In this document: piece by piece, positions 42,049 to 50,347 of the stretch
Numbering within the stretch: position 1 is the first letter of the stretch
How the letters are laid out: every line of letters begins with the position of its first letter
Assembly: GCF_020524045.1 (NCBI RefSeq)
Contig: NZ_JAIVKL010000005.1
Coordinates: forward strand, 310,001-374,000
Length of the DNA stretch: 64,000 bases
Origin: Metabacillus litoralis
GTDB lineage: Bacteria > Bacillota > Bacilli > Bacillales > Bacillaceae
Direction of reading: 5' to 3'
Translations under genes and position numbers: made by a program
The notes under the pieces: model-generated
The model's database searches: none
What the model was told of the DNA's origin: nothing
Seen by the model: the letters and a program-made list of their open reading frames with translations, nothing else

Positions 42049-43353
42049 ATGGAACTTATTCACTTAAATACTGTATGGATCGTTATTGCAGCTGCTATGG
42101 TGTTATTCATGGAAGGTGGATTTAGCTTATTAGAAGCAGGGTTAGTTCGGACGAAAAATGCAGTCAATGTTACGATGAAGATTTTTGTTGATTTAACGAT
42201 TGGTGCCTTGGCGTTTTGGTTAATCGGTTTTGCCATTATGTTTGGTGAAGATGCTTTTGGATTAATTGGGACTAGCCTCTTTGGAAGCCCAGAAAAAATT
42301 TCACTTGGGCTTGAATTACCAAGTGAGGCATTTGTCCTTTTTCAAATGGGTTTTGCTGTAGCTTGTGTGTCCATTGTTTCTGGTGCTGTTGCTGAACGAA
42401 TGAATTTTAAAGCTTATATTATTGCAGCCGCCCTTATTACCTTACTAATCTATCCTTTATCAGGTCATTGGATTTGGAATAGTGATGGATGGTTAGCACA
42501 ATTGGGGATGAAAGATTTTGCAGGATCAGCAGCCATTCATGCTGTAGGAGGATTTGCAGCTTTGGCGATTGCTAAATTACTAGGACCCAGAAAAGGTAGA
42601 TTCAATAATGATGGTAGCGTCAATGTGTTCGCTCCTAGTAATATTCCATTGGCATCAAGCGGTGCTTTTATATTATGGTTCGGATGGTTTGCATTTAATA
42701 GCGGAAGTACGTTAGATGCTTCTAATGCATCATTGGCATCAATAGCGATTAATACCATGCTTGCAGGAGCAAGCGGAGGGACTGTCACACTTCTATTAAC
42801 AATGAATAAGTTTGGGAAAGCTGATCCAAGTATGACAATCAATGGTGTTCTTTCTGGATTAGTAGCAATAACAGCAGGATGTGCATTTGTTGATCAATGG
42901 AGTGCGATTATTATTGGTGGAATAAGTGGAATTATCGTTATTTATGCAACACTTTTAATTGATAATATGAAAATTGATGATCCAGTTGGAGCTGTTGCTG
43001 TTCATGGATTTAATGGACTATTCGGTACAGTTGCAGTTGGATTATTCGATTCAACAGAAGGATTGTTTACAACTGGTCAATTTTCACTTCTTGGCATTCA
43101 AATACTGGGAGCTGTAGTTGTCGCGATTTGGGGGATAGTAGGTGGCGTAGCAATTGCTAAAATTGCTGATATGACTGTTGGTTTAAGAGCAACTGAAGAA
43201 GAAGAAGAGGATGGCCTTGATATGTCTTACCATGGAATACCTGCTTATAATGAATTAGAGCGCTTTACAGATTTACCAACAAGTCTTTATAACTTTGAAG
43301 AAACAACTGGAATTACAGTGGCAAGGTCTGATCAAAAGAAAATAGTAGGCTAA
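42049..43353 (+). CDS. amt: Ammonium transporter Amt
   Basis: 434 residues, eleven membrane helices. Family signatures are DFAGSAAIHAVGGFAALA (about 155-172, first pore histidine), FAFNSGSTLDASN-like WFAFNSGSTLDASN and DDPVGAVAVHGFNGLFG (about 308, second pore histidine). It imports ammonium when nitrogen is scarce and is gated by GlnK. RBS AAAGGAGG lies inside the end of glnK. Long C-terminal cytoplasmic tail of about 55 residues. Confidence 0.96.
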   Translation: MELIHLNTVWIVIAAAMVLFMEGGFSLLEAGLVRTKNAVNVTMKIFVDLTIGALAFWLIGFAIMFGEDAFGLIGTSLFGSPEKISLGLELPSEAFVLFQMGFAVACVSIVSGAVAERMNFKAYIIAAALITLLIYPLSGHWIWNSDGWLAQLGMKDFAGSAAIHAVGGFAALAIAKLLGPRKGRFNNDGSVNVFAPSNIPLASSGAFILWFGWFAFNSGSTLDASNASLASIAINTMLAGASGGTVTLLLTMNKFGKADPSMTINGVLSGLVAITAGCAFVDQWSAIIIGGISGIIVIYATLLIDNMKIDDPVGAVAVHGFNGLFGTVAVGLFDSTEGLFTTGQFSLLGIQILGAVVVAIWGIVGGVAIAKIADMTVGLRATEEEEEDGLDMSYHGIPAYNELERFTDLPTSLYNFEETTGITVARSDQKKIVG

Positions 43354-43354
43354 T

Positions 43355-43418
43355 AAAAAAAGGAAAATACAATATAAAGGGATTAGAGGCCCCGTATGTT
43401 GTATCTTCCTTTTTTTTA
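43355..43418. terminator. Bidirectional terminator between amt and copD
   Basis: AAAAAAAGGAA with ATACAA pairs with TTGTAT and TTCCTTTTTTT across a loop of about 26 bases. A-runs on one side and T-runs on the other allow use in both directions. Confidence 0.7.
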
Positions 43419-44498
43419 TTTTATGACAATTGAGAACATTAAACCTAAATATGTCGCTACTATAAATGCTATCCCAAATATTAATGCAATAAATGGTGAG
43501 ATTTTTTTGCGAAAGCTAAGAATAATCATGCATAAGAAAATCAGACCTATAAAAAGTAATAACAAGCTTTCGAAACCTGCTGATATGTGAACAGTAAATG
43601 GGGCAATGACTTCTTGACTAATTAAAGCTTGAATCCAAAATGCGGGCCCCTCTTGAATTATTGTTGCATTAACCTGATGTGGTGGTGGAAGTGTTCCTAG
43701 TACACCTGTGATAAAAAAAACAATCATTAATATAATAGTTTCTGCCTGTACCCATTTTAATGGATTGAAATGAGAATCTTCTTTCACTTTTTTAGCAAGA
43801 AATCCATTAACTAGTGCAAAAGCTAAAATTGGAATAATACTTAGATGCTTTAACAAAAGCAATTGTCCATAAGATAAAACCCACGAGTTTAGATAATCCT
43901 CAGGTTCGAGAACAAAAAGCATGAGAAGTACACCAGTAATTGTTGTTATTAAGAATAGCCCAATTGTTAAGGGGGTAAACCACTTTAAAAAATTGTACCA
44001 ATTTTCATTGTTCTTTGCTATCCATCCTACATGTAATAAAACCCCAACCCATATTGTTACAACTAGAAAATGGACTGAATGTGAAACTAAACCAGGCCAT
44101 AAATTTAATGTTGATGCATGACTTGAATACCCGATAGATAATATCATCAAGATTAAAAAAATGGACTGCAAGTATTTTGAACCTGATACATAAATCGTCA
44201 TCCATAACAAAACGGCGAAGAAGCTTCCATATAACCAGGATATTCCAACTTGAAATTCAGTTAATATTGAATATGCAGTTAAACTAAATAATCCTTCAGT
44301 TGAAAAAAATAAGATTACCTCAATAACAGGAATAGAAGTCAAAATGATGATTCCTAATACTGAGATCAATAGGCTAGGCTTGGAAATTCTTAATTCTGGC
44401 TTAGATGATACAGGTATGTATTGTAAAAAAACATAACCTACAAGATAGGAGAAAAGCATGTAGGAAACATATTGTGTTAATGGTATTAATTGCTCCAT
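43416..44498 (-). CDS. CopD-family copper transport membrane protein
   Basis: 360 residues with about eight to nine membrane helices. It matches the CopD/YcnJ membrane domain, with LWPGLVSHSVHFLVVTIWVG (about 127-146) and LRLLLLKHLSIIPIL-like GQLLLLKHLSIIPILAFALVN. CopD acts with CopC in copper uptake or handling at the membrane. It is 3 bases after copC in the same direction, so the two are cotranscribed and work as a pair. In B. subtilis YcnJ the two domains are fused. Confidence 0.85.
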   Translation of the reverse strand: MEQLIPLTQYVSYMLFSYLVGYVFLQYIPVSSKPELRISKPSLLISVLGIIILTSIPVIEVILFFSTEGLFSLTAYSILTEFQVGISWLYGSFFAVLLWMTIYVSGSKYLQSIFLILMILSIGYSSHASTLNLWPGLVSHSVHFLVVTIWVGVLLHVGWIAKNNENWYNFLKWFTPLTIGLFLITTITGVLLMLFVLEPEDYLNSWVLSYGQLLLLKHLSIIPILAFALVNGFLAKKVKEDSHFNPLKWVQAETIILMIVFFITGVLGTLPPPHQVNATIIQEGPAFWIQALISQEVIAPFTVHISAGFESLLLLFIGLIFLCMIILSFRKKISPFIALIFGIAFIVATYLGLMFSIVIK

Positions 44499-44501
44499 AT
44501 A

Positions 44502-45098
44502 TTACCTCTTTTTACGCATTATTAGTAAGATCCCAACACTTAATAATACCACAAGAACGATTACCGATATTGTTGGTAATAATGATTCTGAATTTTCTTC
44601 AACAGCTTCATTTTCTACTTTTTCTGTCTTGCTTACTGCGGAACCTTCATTTATGCTTTCAGTAGCTGTATCAGTATCTGTATTTGCTTCAGCTTCAGCT
44701 TTTTCAACATCATATGTGTTAGCTTCATCAGACTCTTCTTCTTTTTCTGTTAGGATTTCTACAGTGAATGGTATATCACCACTAATAGCGTGTCCATCCT
44801 TCGCAGCAATTTTCCATGTTAATGTGTAAGTTCCATTTTCTAGTGGTGATGCTAATGTTCCAATTATTTTATTATCATTAACCAAAATTGAATCAAAAGC
44901 TATTTCTGCGGATTCCTTTGTTAATAAAAGTGTACTTTGCTTCTCAATCACTTCTGCAAATTCAACAGATAACTCAGACAGATCAGTAGTTATTACTTCA
45001 CCTTCACTAGGAGTAGAGCTTGTTATCGTCGTATGTGCTGAAGAAATAGTTGGAATCGAGCACAATAAACAAATGAAAATGACTAAAAATTTTCTCAT
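44502..45098 (-). CDS. CopC-domain copper-binding protein, membrane-anchored
   Basis: 198 residues. Signal peptide ends at about SSA before HTTITSSTPSEGE, so the mature protein starts with His, the known copper ligand of CopC. A second copper-site motif is KDGHAISGDIPFTVE (about 98-112). A variable acidic linker (about 118-165) leads to a C-terminal membrane helix (TISVIVLVVLLSVGILLI) and MRKKR. It should sit on the outer face, catch copper and pass it to CopD. AAGGTG precedes the ATG. Confidence 0.9.
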   Translation of the reverse strand: MRKFLVIFICLLCSIPTISSAHTTITSSTPSEGEVITTDLSELSVEFAEVIEKQSTLLLTKESAEIAFDSILVNDNKIIGTLASPLENGTYTLTWKIAAKDGHAISGDIPFTVEILTEKEEESDEANTYDVEKAEAEANTDTDTATESINEGSAVSKTEKVENEAVEENSESLLPTISVIVLVVLLSVGILLIMRKKR

Positions 45099-45340
45099 TA
45101 TATCACCTTAATCCTTTATATTCTAATCAATCTTCATATCATTGTATCACTTTCATCCATAGATATAACAATATCAAATCTTACAATTTTGCAAACAGAG
45201 TAGGACGAGGTTTCGACAAAACTCGGGGCGTGCCTGTCACTTGTCATTTAAAAAGTTTTTTCTGTTATCTGTGCGAATGCCCTTACAGACAAGTCCCTAG
45301 TTTCATATTGTAGTATTACAACGAAAGGGAGGTGTTGTTA

Positions 45341-45445
45341 ATGAGTGGTGCAACTCCAGGATATGGCTATGGCGGTGGCTTTGCGTTAATCGTTGTTTTA
45401 TTCATCCTACTAATTATTGTAGGTTCAGCTTTCGTTGGTTACTAA
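45341..45445 (+). CDS. YjcZ-family mini-protein (34 aa)
   Basis: 34 residues: a Gly/Tyr-rich start ([10 protein letters not shown]) and a hydrophobic helix [20 protein letters not shown]. This is the YjcZ family of tiny sporulation-related membrane proteins. AAAGGGAGG precedes the ATG by 8 bases. It is 38 bases before a paralogue. Confidence 0.88.
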   Translation: MSGATPGYGYGGGFALIVVLFILLIIVGSAFVGY

Positions 45446-45483
45446 AAATGCTAAGAATTTATTAAAATAAAGGAGGAGTTATA

Positions 45484-45630
45484 ATGGGTTACGGATATGG
45501 TGGCTACGGATATGGTGGTTACGGCTGTGGTGGAGGATACGGAGCTGGATATGGTGCAGGTAGAGGCTTCGCGTTAATTGTTGTATTGTTCATTCTTTTA
45601 ATTATCGTTGGAGCTGCTTATTTAGGTTAA
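45484..45630 (+). CDS. YjcZ-family mini-protein (48 aa)
   Basis: 48 residues. A longer Gly/Tyr repeat ([13 protein letters not shown] with one Cys) precedes [20 protein letters not shown]. It is a paralogue of the 34-residue protein just upstream, with the same [15 protein letters not shown] core, so the two arose by tandem duplication. RBS AAAGGAGGAG. A strong terminator follows. Confidence 0.9.
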   Translation: MGYGYGGYGYGGYGCGGGYGAGYGAGRGFALIVVLFILLIIVGAAYLG

Positions 45631-45648
45631 TTAACTAGAGTAAGATTA

Positions 45649-45686
45649 AACAAAAGGTCGTTAAAGTGCGACCTTTTGTTTTTTAT
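45649..45686 (+). terminator. Terminator after the yjcZ pair
   Basis: AACAAAAGGTCG and CGACCTTTTGTT form a 12-bp perfect stem with loop TTAAAGTG, followed by TTTTAT. Confidence 0.95.
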
Positions 45687-45864
45687 CATTGAATTAGAAA
45701 AATAATTTAAAAAATCACTCTTTTACATACTTTAAATCAATACATCTGTTGTTTCTAAACTTTTTAGCCACAAATAAATGATTAAATTAGTTCACTTTTC
45801 TAAATTGAAACATTATAAGCTCTCTTTCGTATTACATTTAAGGAATAAAAAGGGAGTGAAGAAA

Positions 45865-46071
45865 ATGAAAAATAATGGCTGTATTAAATGTGGCAGTCAT
45901 GATGCTGGGAAAAAAGAAGTAGCAATGACTGGAACAGGGTTGTCAAAGATGTTTGATGTACAAAATAATCAATTTATTGTTGTGTATTGTCATTCTTGTG
46001 GGTATTCGGAGTTTTATAATAAAAAAGCCTCTACTACTTCTAATATTTTAGATCTTTTCTTTGGAGGTTAA
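45865..46071 (+). CDS. Small zinc-ribbon protein
   Basis: 68 residues with two CxxC pairs, CIKCGS (about 6-11) and CHSCGY (about 43-48), expected to bind one zinc. The C-terminus is ASTTSNILDLFFGG. It resembles short zinc-ribbon proteins annotated as nucleic-acid-binding in Bacillus. The ATG at 45865 follows GGGAGTG; the longer frame from 45778 has no ribosome site. Function unknown. Confidence 0.82.
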   Translation: MKNNGCIKCGSHDAGKKEVAMTGTGLSKMFDVQNNQFIVVYCHSCGYSEFYNKKASTTSNILDLFFGG

Positions 46072-46334
46072 TAAGTATAGTGTGAAGAATAGTAGGGTGA
46101 AGTCATCATTACTCAACTGTTCTTCTATTTTTATGACCATGAGTTCATGTATGATAATAAGGCGCTTACTACTGAAATTCCCCTACTTTTTTTAGGACGT
46201 GCATTTCATTTTTTAAAAAATCATAATTTAGCATGTAAGTATGTTGAAAATTCACTATACTTTTAACTGTTTTTAATTTTAGTTTAGGTAGGCTACAATA
46301 TGTATGAGAAAATAATCATTCTAAAGGAGATCAT

Positions 46335-47381
46335 ATGAATTTACCTATTTCAGAAACAATGCAACTAATAAAAGACCTTGTGAAAATTCCTAGTCCTTCA
46401 GGTCATACAACGGAAGTGATCGCATTTGTAGAAAAATATTTAAAAGAATTTCAAGTTAAAATGAAGAGAAACCACAAAGGTGGCTTAATAGTAACAATTC
46501 CTGGAGAAAACAAAAATCAGCACAGGATGTTAACAGCTCATGTTGATACATTAGGTGCGATTGTGAAAGAAATTAAATCATCAGGTCGATTGATGATCGA
46601 TCTAATAGGCGGGTTTAATTATAACTCGATCGAAGGGGAGTATTGCCAAATCGAGACAATGAGAGGAGAAGTTTATTCGGGAACGATTCTTATGCACCAA
46701 ACATCTGTCCATGTTTATAAGGATGCAGGAAAATTAGAGAGGAATCAAAAAAATATAGAAGTAAGAATAGATGAAAGTGTACATACTGCAGATGATGTAA
46801 GAAAGCTTGGAATTGATGTTGGTGATTTTATATCTTTTGATCCTAGAGTTGAAATCACAAAAAGTGGTTTTATCAAGTCACGTCATTTAGATGATAAAGC
46901 TAGTGTGGCACTTCTATTAAATTTAATAAAAACAATTTCAATAGAAGAAATGAAACTCCCATACACAACTCATTTTCTTATCTCAAACAATGAGGAGATT
47001 GGATATGGAGGCAATTCTAATATCCCATCGGAAACAGTTGAATATTTAGCTGTTGATATGGGTGCTATTGGTGATGGTCAAGCGACAAATGAATTCACTG
47101 TATCAATTTGTGCAAAGGACTCAAGTGGGCCCTATCATTATGGTTTAAGAAAAAACCTGATTGAACTTGCAAAGCGAAATAACATCGAGTACAAAGTTGA
47201 CATTTACCCATACTATGGTTCAGATGCATCTGCTGCCATTCGTTCTGGTCACGATTTAGTTCATGGTTTAATAGGTCCTGGTATTGATGCTTCACATGCA
47301 TTCGAAAGAACCCACAAAGCTTCGCTAGAGAACACAGCTAAATTACTTTATTATTATGTACAATCTGACATGACGTTATAA
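46335..47381 (+). CDS. M42 family aminopeptidase
   Basis: 348 residues. Metal-site motifs are LTAHVDTLGAIV (about 66), SRHLDDKASVALLL (about 179), SNNEEIGYGGNS (about 216, catalytic Glu-Glu) and AVDMGAIGDG (about 236), with a final histidine in ASHAFERTH. M42 enzymes are cobalt or zinc aminopeptidases forming large tetrahedral complexes; the Bacillus members are often called glutamyl aminopeptidase-like (YsdC/YtoP/FrvX). RBS AAAGGAGAT. It appears to be a single-gene unit. Confidence 0.92.
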   Translation: MNLPISETMQLIKDLVKIPSPSGHTTEVIAFVEKYLKEFQVKMKRNHKGGLIVTIPGENKNQHRMLTAHVDTLGAIVKEIKSSGRLMIDLIGGFNYNSIEGEYCQIETMRGEVYSGTILMHQTSVHVYKDAGKLERNQKNIEVRIDESVHTADDVRKLGIDVGDFISFDPRVEITKSGFIKSRHLDDKASVALLLNLIKTISIEEMKLPYTTHFLISNNEEIGYGGNSNIPSETVEYLAVDMGAIGDGQATNEFTVSICAKDSSGPYHYGLRKNLIELAKRNNIEYKVDIYPYYGSDASAAIRSGHDLVHGLIGPGIDASHAFERTHKASLENTAKLLYYYVQSDMTL

Positions 47382-47398
47382 AATTTCTTTATAGTAGG

Positions 47399-47635
47399 CT
47401 ATGTTAAAGCTTAACGTTGATTTTAAGCACTTTGTTGACTGGAGGTGAATATTTGAGACTCCTACTGGAAAAGCGTGCCCCACAGGAGCTTCCTCCGAAA
47501 AAGGAGCCAATTTTTTCCCTAGGAAGAATTGGTCTTTGAAAAAGCTAGTAGTTTGGCTTTTTCATTATTCTTCCTCTTTTTTCCCGGGAAAGCGAATGCC
47601 AGTAACGGAAATCAACACAAAAGTTTAACAAAGCC
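47399..47635 (+). repeat. R1 repeat enlarged by an internal hairpin
   Basis: Ends match R1 (ATGTTAAAGCTTAACGTTGAT at the left, GGAAATCAACACAAAAGTTTAACA at the right in two blocks). The middle carries a foreign-looking nested hairpin: GGAAGAAT (47522-47529) with ATTCTTCC (47567-47574), and inside it GAAAAAGC (47538-47545) with GCTTTTTC (47556-47563). Confidence 0.85.
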
Positions 47636-47640
47636 TTAAA

Positions 47641-47680
47641 ATTAAGATCTGACTCATTTTATGGTCAGATCTTAATTGTT
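47641..47680. terminator. Terminator hairpin
   Basis: ATTAAGATCTGAC and GTCAGATCTTAAT form a 13-bp perfect stem with loop TCATTTTATG, then TGTTA. It may end the peptidase transcript. Confidence 0.7.
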
Positions 47681-47772
47681 ATCATCTTGATTTTACAATA
47701 ACAATAAATTTGAAAAAAGTATTACCTTAACGAGTTTATACTCTTAAAGGTAATTGATAAAGAGAGATTAAG

Positions 47773-48891
47773 CTATTGTTGTTTCATCTCTATCTTTTTT
47801 AATCTAATCCTTTGCTTTAATCGAGCAATTGTATACACAATTACGGGAATGATAAAACCCGCTGTGATGAGATATGGAGTGTTCGCATATTTGGAATATT
47901 CCTTTAAATAAACTGAGCTTGGTATGAGAATTAATGTAACTGTAAAGAAAAATATTGCAGATGGAATTGTAACAACTTTATAACTATTTAAGTTCAAAAA
48001 TTGCGATAACCCGAGGCAAAGTCCATAGAAAGTAAGAGTAAGTTTATAGAAAATACTAATAAACCACATAATTGCTACAATAATTTCCAAACGTTCTAGA
48101 AAGTTCCCTAAACTAATTTTTTTCCCAAGTACATAAATAGGGTATTCTTGTCTTGATGTAATCCCTGGACCTAATATGAGGATACAATAAACTGTTAATA
48201 TGATTAACATGACTGCTCCAACAACTACACCAATAAAAAAAGTTTTTGGTAGGGTATCTTTATTTTTAATATAAGGAGTAAACATTAATAAAATAAATAA
48301 TTCAAGAAAAGGAAAACCGATCATATAATATGCACCATATAATGAAGGTTTTATCCCATTTTCAAGAACAGGCAATATATTTCTCCATTCTAATTCAGGA
48401 AGCAGAAGAACGATCAATAAGAAGAATAAGATAAAGACCCAAGGTAAAAAGATTTCAGCTGTTCTAGCGAGAGTTTCAATTCCAAGTCTAGTTACATAAA
48501 CAACTACAACTAAAAAGAGAATATAAATTGATTGAATGGGCGTTCCAGGTAGAATTTGAGTTACCATGAAATCACCAATATCCCATAAAAGAACTGAACA
48601 AAGAAAGATATAATACGTAAAAGTAAAAAGAATAAATAAAGCACCTAATTTGGTTCCAAATGTTTCTTTTATAGCTTCAATATAACTTTTATTGTAAAAA
48701 AATTTGCTGAATTGAGCGTAGAAGATAGCTATTAATACACCAAAAATGGAACCGATAATCACAGAAAAGCCAGCATCTTGTTTGGCAACTCCAGTCATCA
48801 TAGCGGGTAAATATAAGATAGAGCTTCCCAATACGAAAAAAATAATTAAAATGCTAAATTGGGAGGAAGAGAGGAAAGCCTTTTTTTTCAA
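47773..48891 (-). CDS. Spore germination receptor B subunit (GerAB/GerKB family)
   Basis: 372 residues, about ten membrane helices, the APC-type permease subunit that binds the germinant. Family features: N-terminal SSSQFSILIIFFVLGSSILY and LGIETLARTAEIFLPWVF (about 140-157), with the late FLERLEIIVAIMWFISIFYK. It ends the minus-strand operon, overlapping the small D gene by 4 bases. B subunits sit in the spore inner membrane with A and C. Confidence 0.93.
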   Translation of the reverse strand: MKKKAFLSSSQFSILIIFFVLGSSILYLPAMMTGVAKQDAGFSVIIGSIFGVLIAIFYAQFSKFFYNKSYIEAIKETFGTKLGALFILFTFTYYIFLCSVLLWDIGDFMVTQILPGTPIQSIYILFLVVVVYVTRLGIETLARTAEIFLPWVFILFFLLIVLLLPELEWRNILPVLENGIKPSLYGAYYMIGFPFLELFILLMFTPYIKNKDTLPKTFFIGVVVGAVMLIILTVYCILILGPGITSRQEYPIYVLGKKISLGNFLERLEIIVAIMWFISIFYKLTLTFYGLCLGLSQFLNLNSYKVVTIPSAIFFFTVTLILIPSSVYLKEYSKYANTPYLITAGFIIPVIVYTIARLKQRIRLKKIEMKQQ

Positions 48892-49136
48892 GAAACACCA
48901 CCACCAAGAAATTGATCTATTAACAAACCGATCGGTTCGAAAATAAGCTTAATAGCATCTAAAGGATTTGGAATAGGAAGTTTTAATAGATAACACACAT
49001 AGATTATACTTGCTATTCCGATGATCATTAAATATGTAATAACTTCTTTAATTTGGTTGTCTTTTTTCATGTTTCTAACTTCCCAATAACTAAATCCTGT
49101 AATCACAAGCAAATAACTAATCATTTTAATGACCAC
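48888..49136 (-). CDS. Small two-helix germination receptor D-type subunit
   Basis: 82 residues with two predicted membrane helices (MISYLLVITGFSYWEV and EVITYLMIIGIASIIYVCYL) and a tail GLLIDQFLGGGVS. It lies between the C and B genes. Small two-helix D subunits are known in GerA-type operons and modulate receptor output. The GTG start at 49136 touches the TAG of the C gene, and GGAGG in the C gene is well placed; its end overlaps the B gene. Confidence 0.75.
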   Translation of the reverse strand: MVIKMISYLLVITGFSYWEVRNMKKDNQIKEVITYLMIIGIASIIYVCYLLKLPIPNPLDAIKLIFEPIGLLIDQFLGGGVS

Positions 49137-50323
49137 TAGTTATCCTCCATCTCATTTAAAAAGGAATCGTTTGTCGTTCCTAATCGACGAATGGTAGTTT
49201 TAAAGTTGATTTCTATATCTAATTCTGGAAATACAACTTCGTTCCAATCTGCCTCTAATTCCTTCCATATTTTAGGGTTTTCTCGATGGATAGCATCGCC
49301 AAAACCGAAAATATCCGTTTGTAAATTCTGAGCTTTTTTCACAACATCACCTAAGACTTTTCTTCCTCTTTCGTTGATGATTTTCTCAACCTCTATCATA
49401 TTACTTTCTTGTGTTAAGTCTATATTTGCTTGCACTTCACCGATTTGAGCTTCAGGAAACACATCAACTATAATTTTAGGTTGTTCACTATCAGTAATAG
49501 CGGTGATCTTTGTAGATGATTTAGAAAATTCAAGAGTGATTTTTCCATCTTTCCAATCAAGAACTGCTACAGTATTTTTTACATTATCTGCTATATAGTT
49601 ATAGCCTTTGCTTTCTTCTTGACCTAGCCATCCTACTAATTGATCTTTTTTAAAGACGGCAATGTTCTCAAGCATTAAGTTTGCTGGAGAGGGGATGCTT
49701 TCAACGTTAGATAATGATCCAGCTACACTTTTATCACCTTCAATAAAAATTCCTGTCAATACTGGGTTATCACCTTTTGAAGTTAGTTTGTTGATAAGTT
49801 CATCTAATTTAACACCTGCTGTGGGAGCCCAGTTTTTATATGATACCTCAATAGTATTAAAAACTTTATTAGATGGATTTTTCTCAATTGGTGTTAATAC
49901 ATTTAATATGTCATATGGTGAAAAATCTTTAGAGATAAGGAGGTAAAAATCTGTTCGAAATTCATGATCTCTAGACATTAACTCTAATGCTTCACTAATT
50001 CCTTCTTTGGCTAACTCTTCACCTATTACGACAAGTCTTAAGTGTGCAAAATACAATTTTCTCGGAGCAAGCTTTGACAGCTTCCTAATTGCTTCAAAAA
50101 TGGATCTACCTTTTATAGAGTAAGTCGAAACAGCCACTCTTGTTGTTTGTGATTTACCTGCGATATCTCCTGGATTAACAATTTGAACTGTTAATATATA
50201 ATCATCACCAGACTTTTCAATTCCCATTGCAGAGACAATTGCTAAATCAGTTAATTCTTTAGCACTCCAACAACCACATAAAAGAGAGAAAATCAGTGCT
50301 ATAAAAATGAATTTCTTGAACAT
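49136..50323 (-). CDS. Spore germination receptor C subunit (GerAC family lipoprotein)
   Basis: 395 residues. Lipobox LLCGC (Cys18) follows a short signal peptide. Typical Ger(x)C features are KELTDLAIVSAMGIEKSGDDY (split near 22-42), the ARKL YFAHLRLVVIGEELAKEG block (about 93-110) and the C-terminal FPELDIEINFKTTIRRLG. The lipoprotein sits on the outer face of the spore inner membrane. It is 24 bases after the A gene. Confidence 0.93.
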   Translation of the reverse strand: MFKKFIFIALIFSLLCGCWSAKELTDLAIVSAMGIEKSGDDYILTVQIVNPGDIAGKSQTTRVAVSTYSIKGRSIFEAIRKLSKLAPRKLYFAHLRLVVIGEELAKEGISEALELMSRDHEFRTDFYLLISKDFSPYDILNVLTPIEKNPSNKVFNTIEVSYKNWAPTAGVKLDELINKLTSKGDNPVLTGIFIEGDKSVAGSLSNVESIPSPANLMLENIAVFKKDQLVGWLGQEESKGYNYIADNVKNTVAVLDWKDGKITLEFSKSSTKITAITDSEQPKIIVDVFPEAQIGEVQANIDLTQESNMIEVEKIINERGRKVLGDVVKKAQNLQTDIFGFGDAIHRENPKIWKELEADWNEVVFPELDIEINFKTTIRRLGTTNDSFLNEMEDN

Positions 50324-50347
50324 TGTTTTCCCTCCACATATTTTGGA

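Noticed and set aside
45200-45262. Possible REP-like fragment near GGGGCGTGCCTGTCACTTGTC
   Set aside because: GTGCCTGTCAC-type motifs recur in Bacillus genomes, but a single short occurrence here does not support a repeat call.
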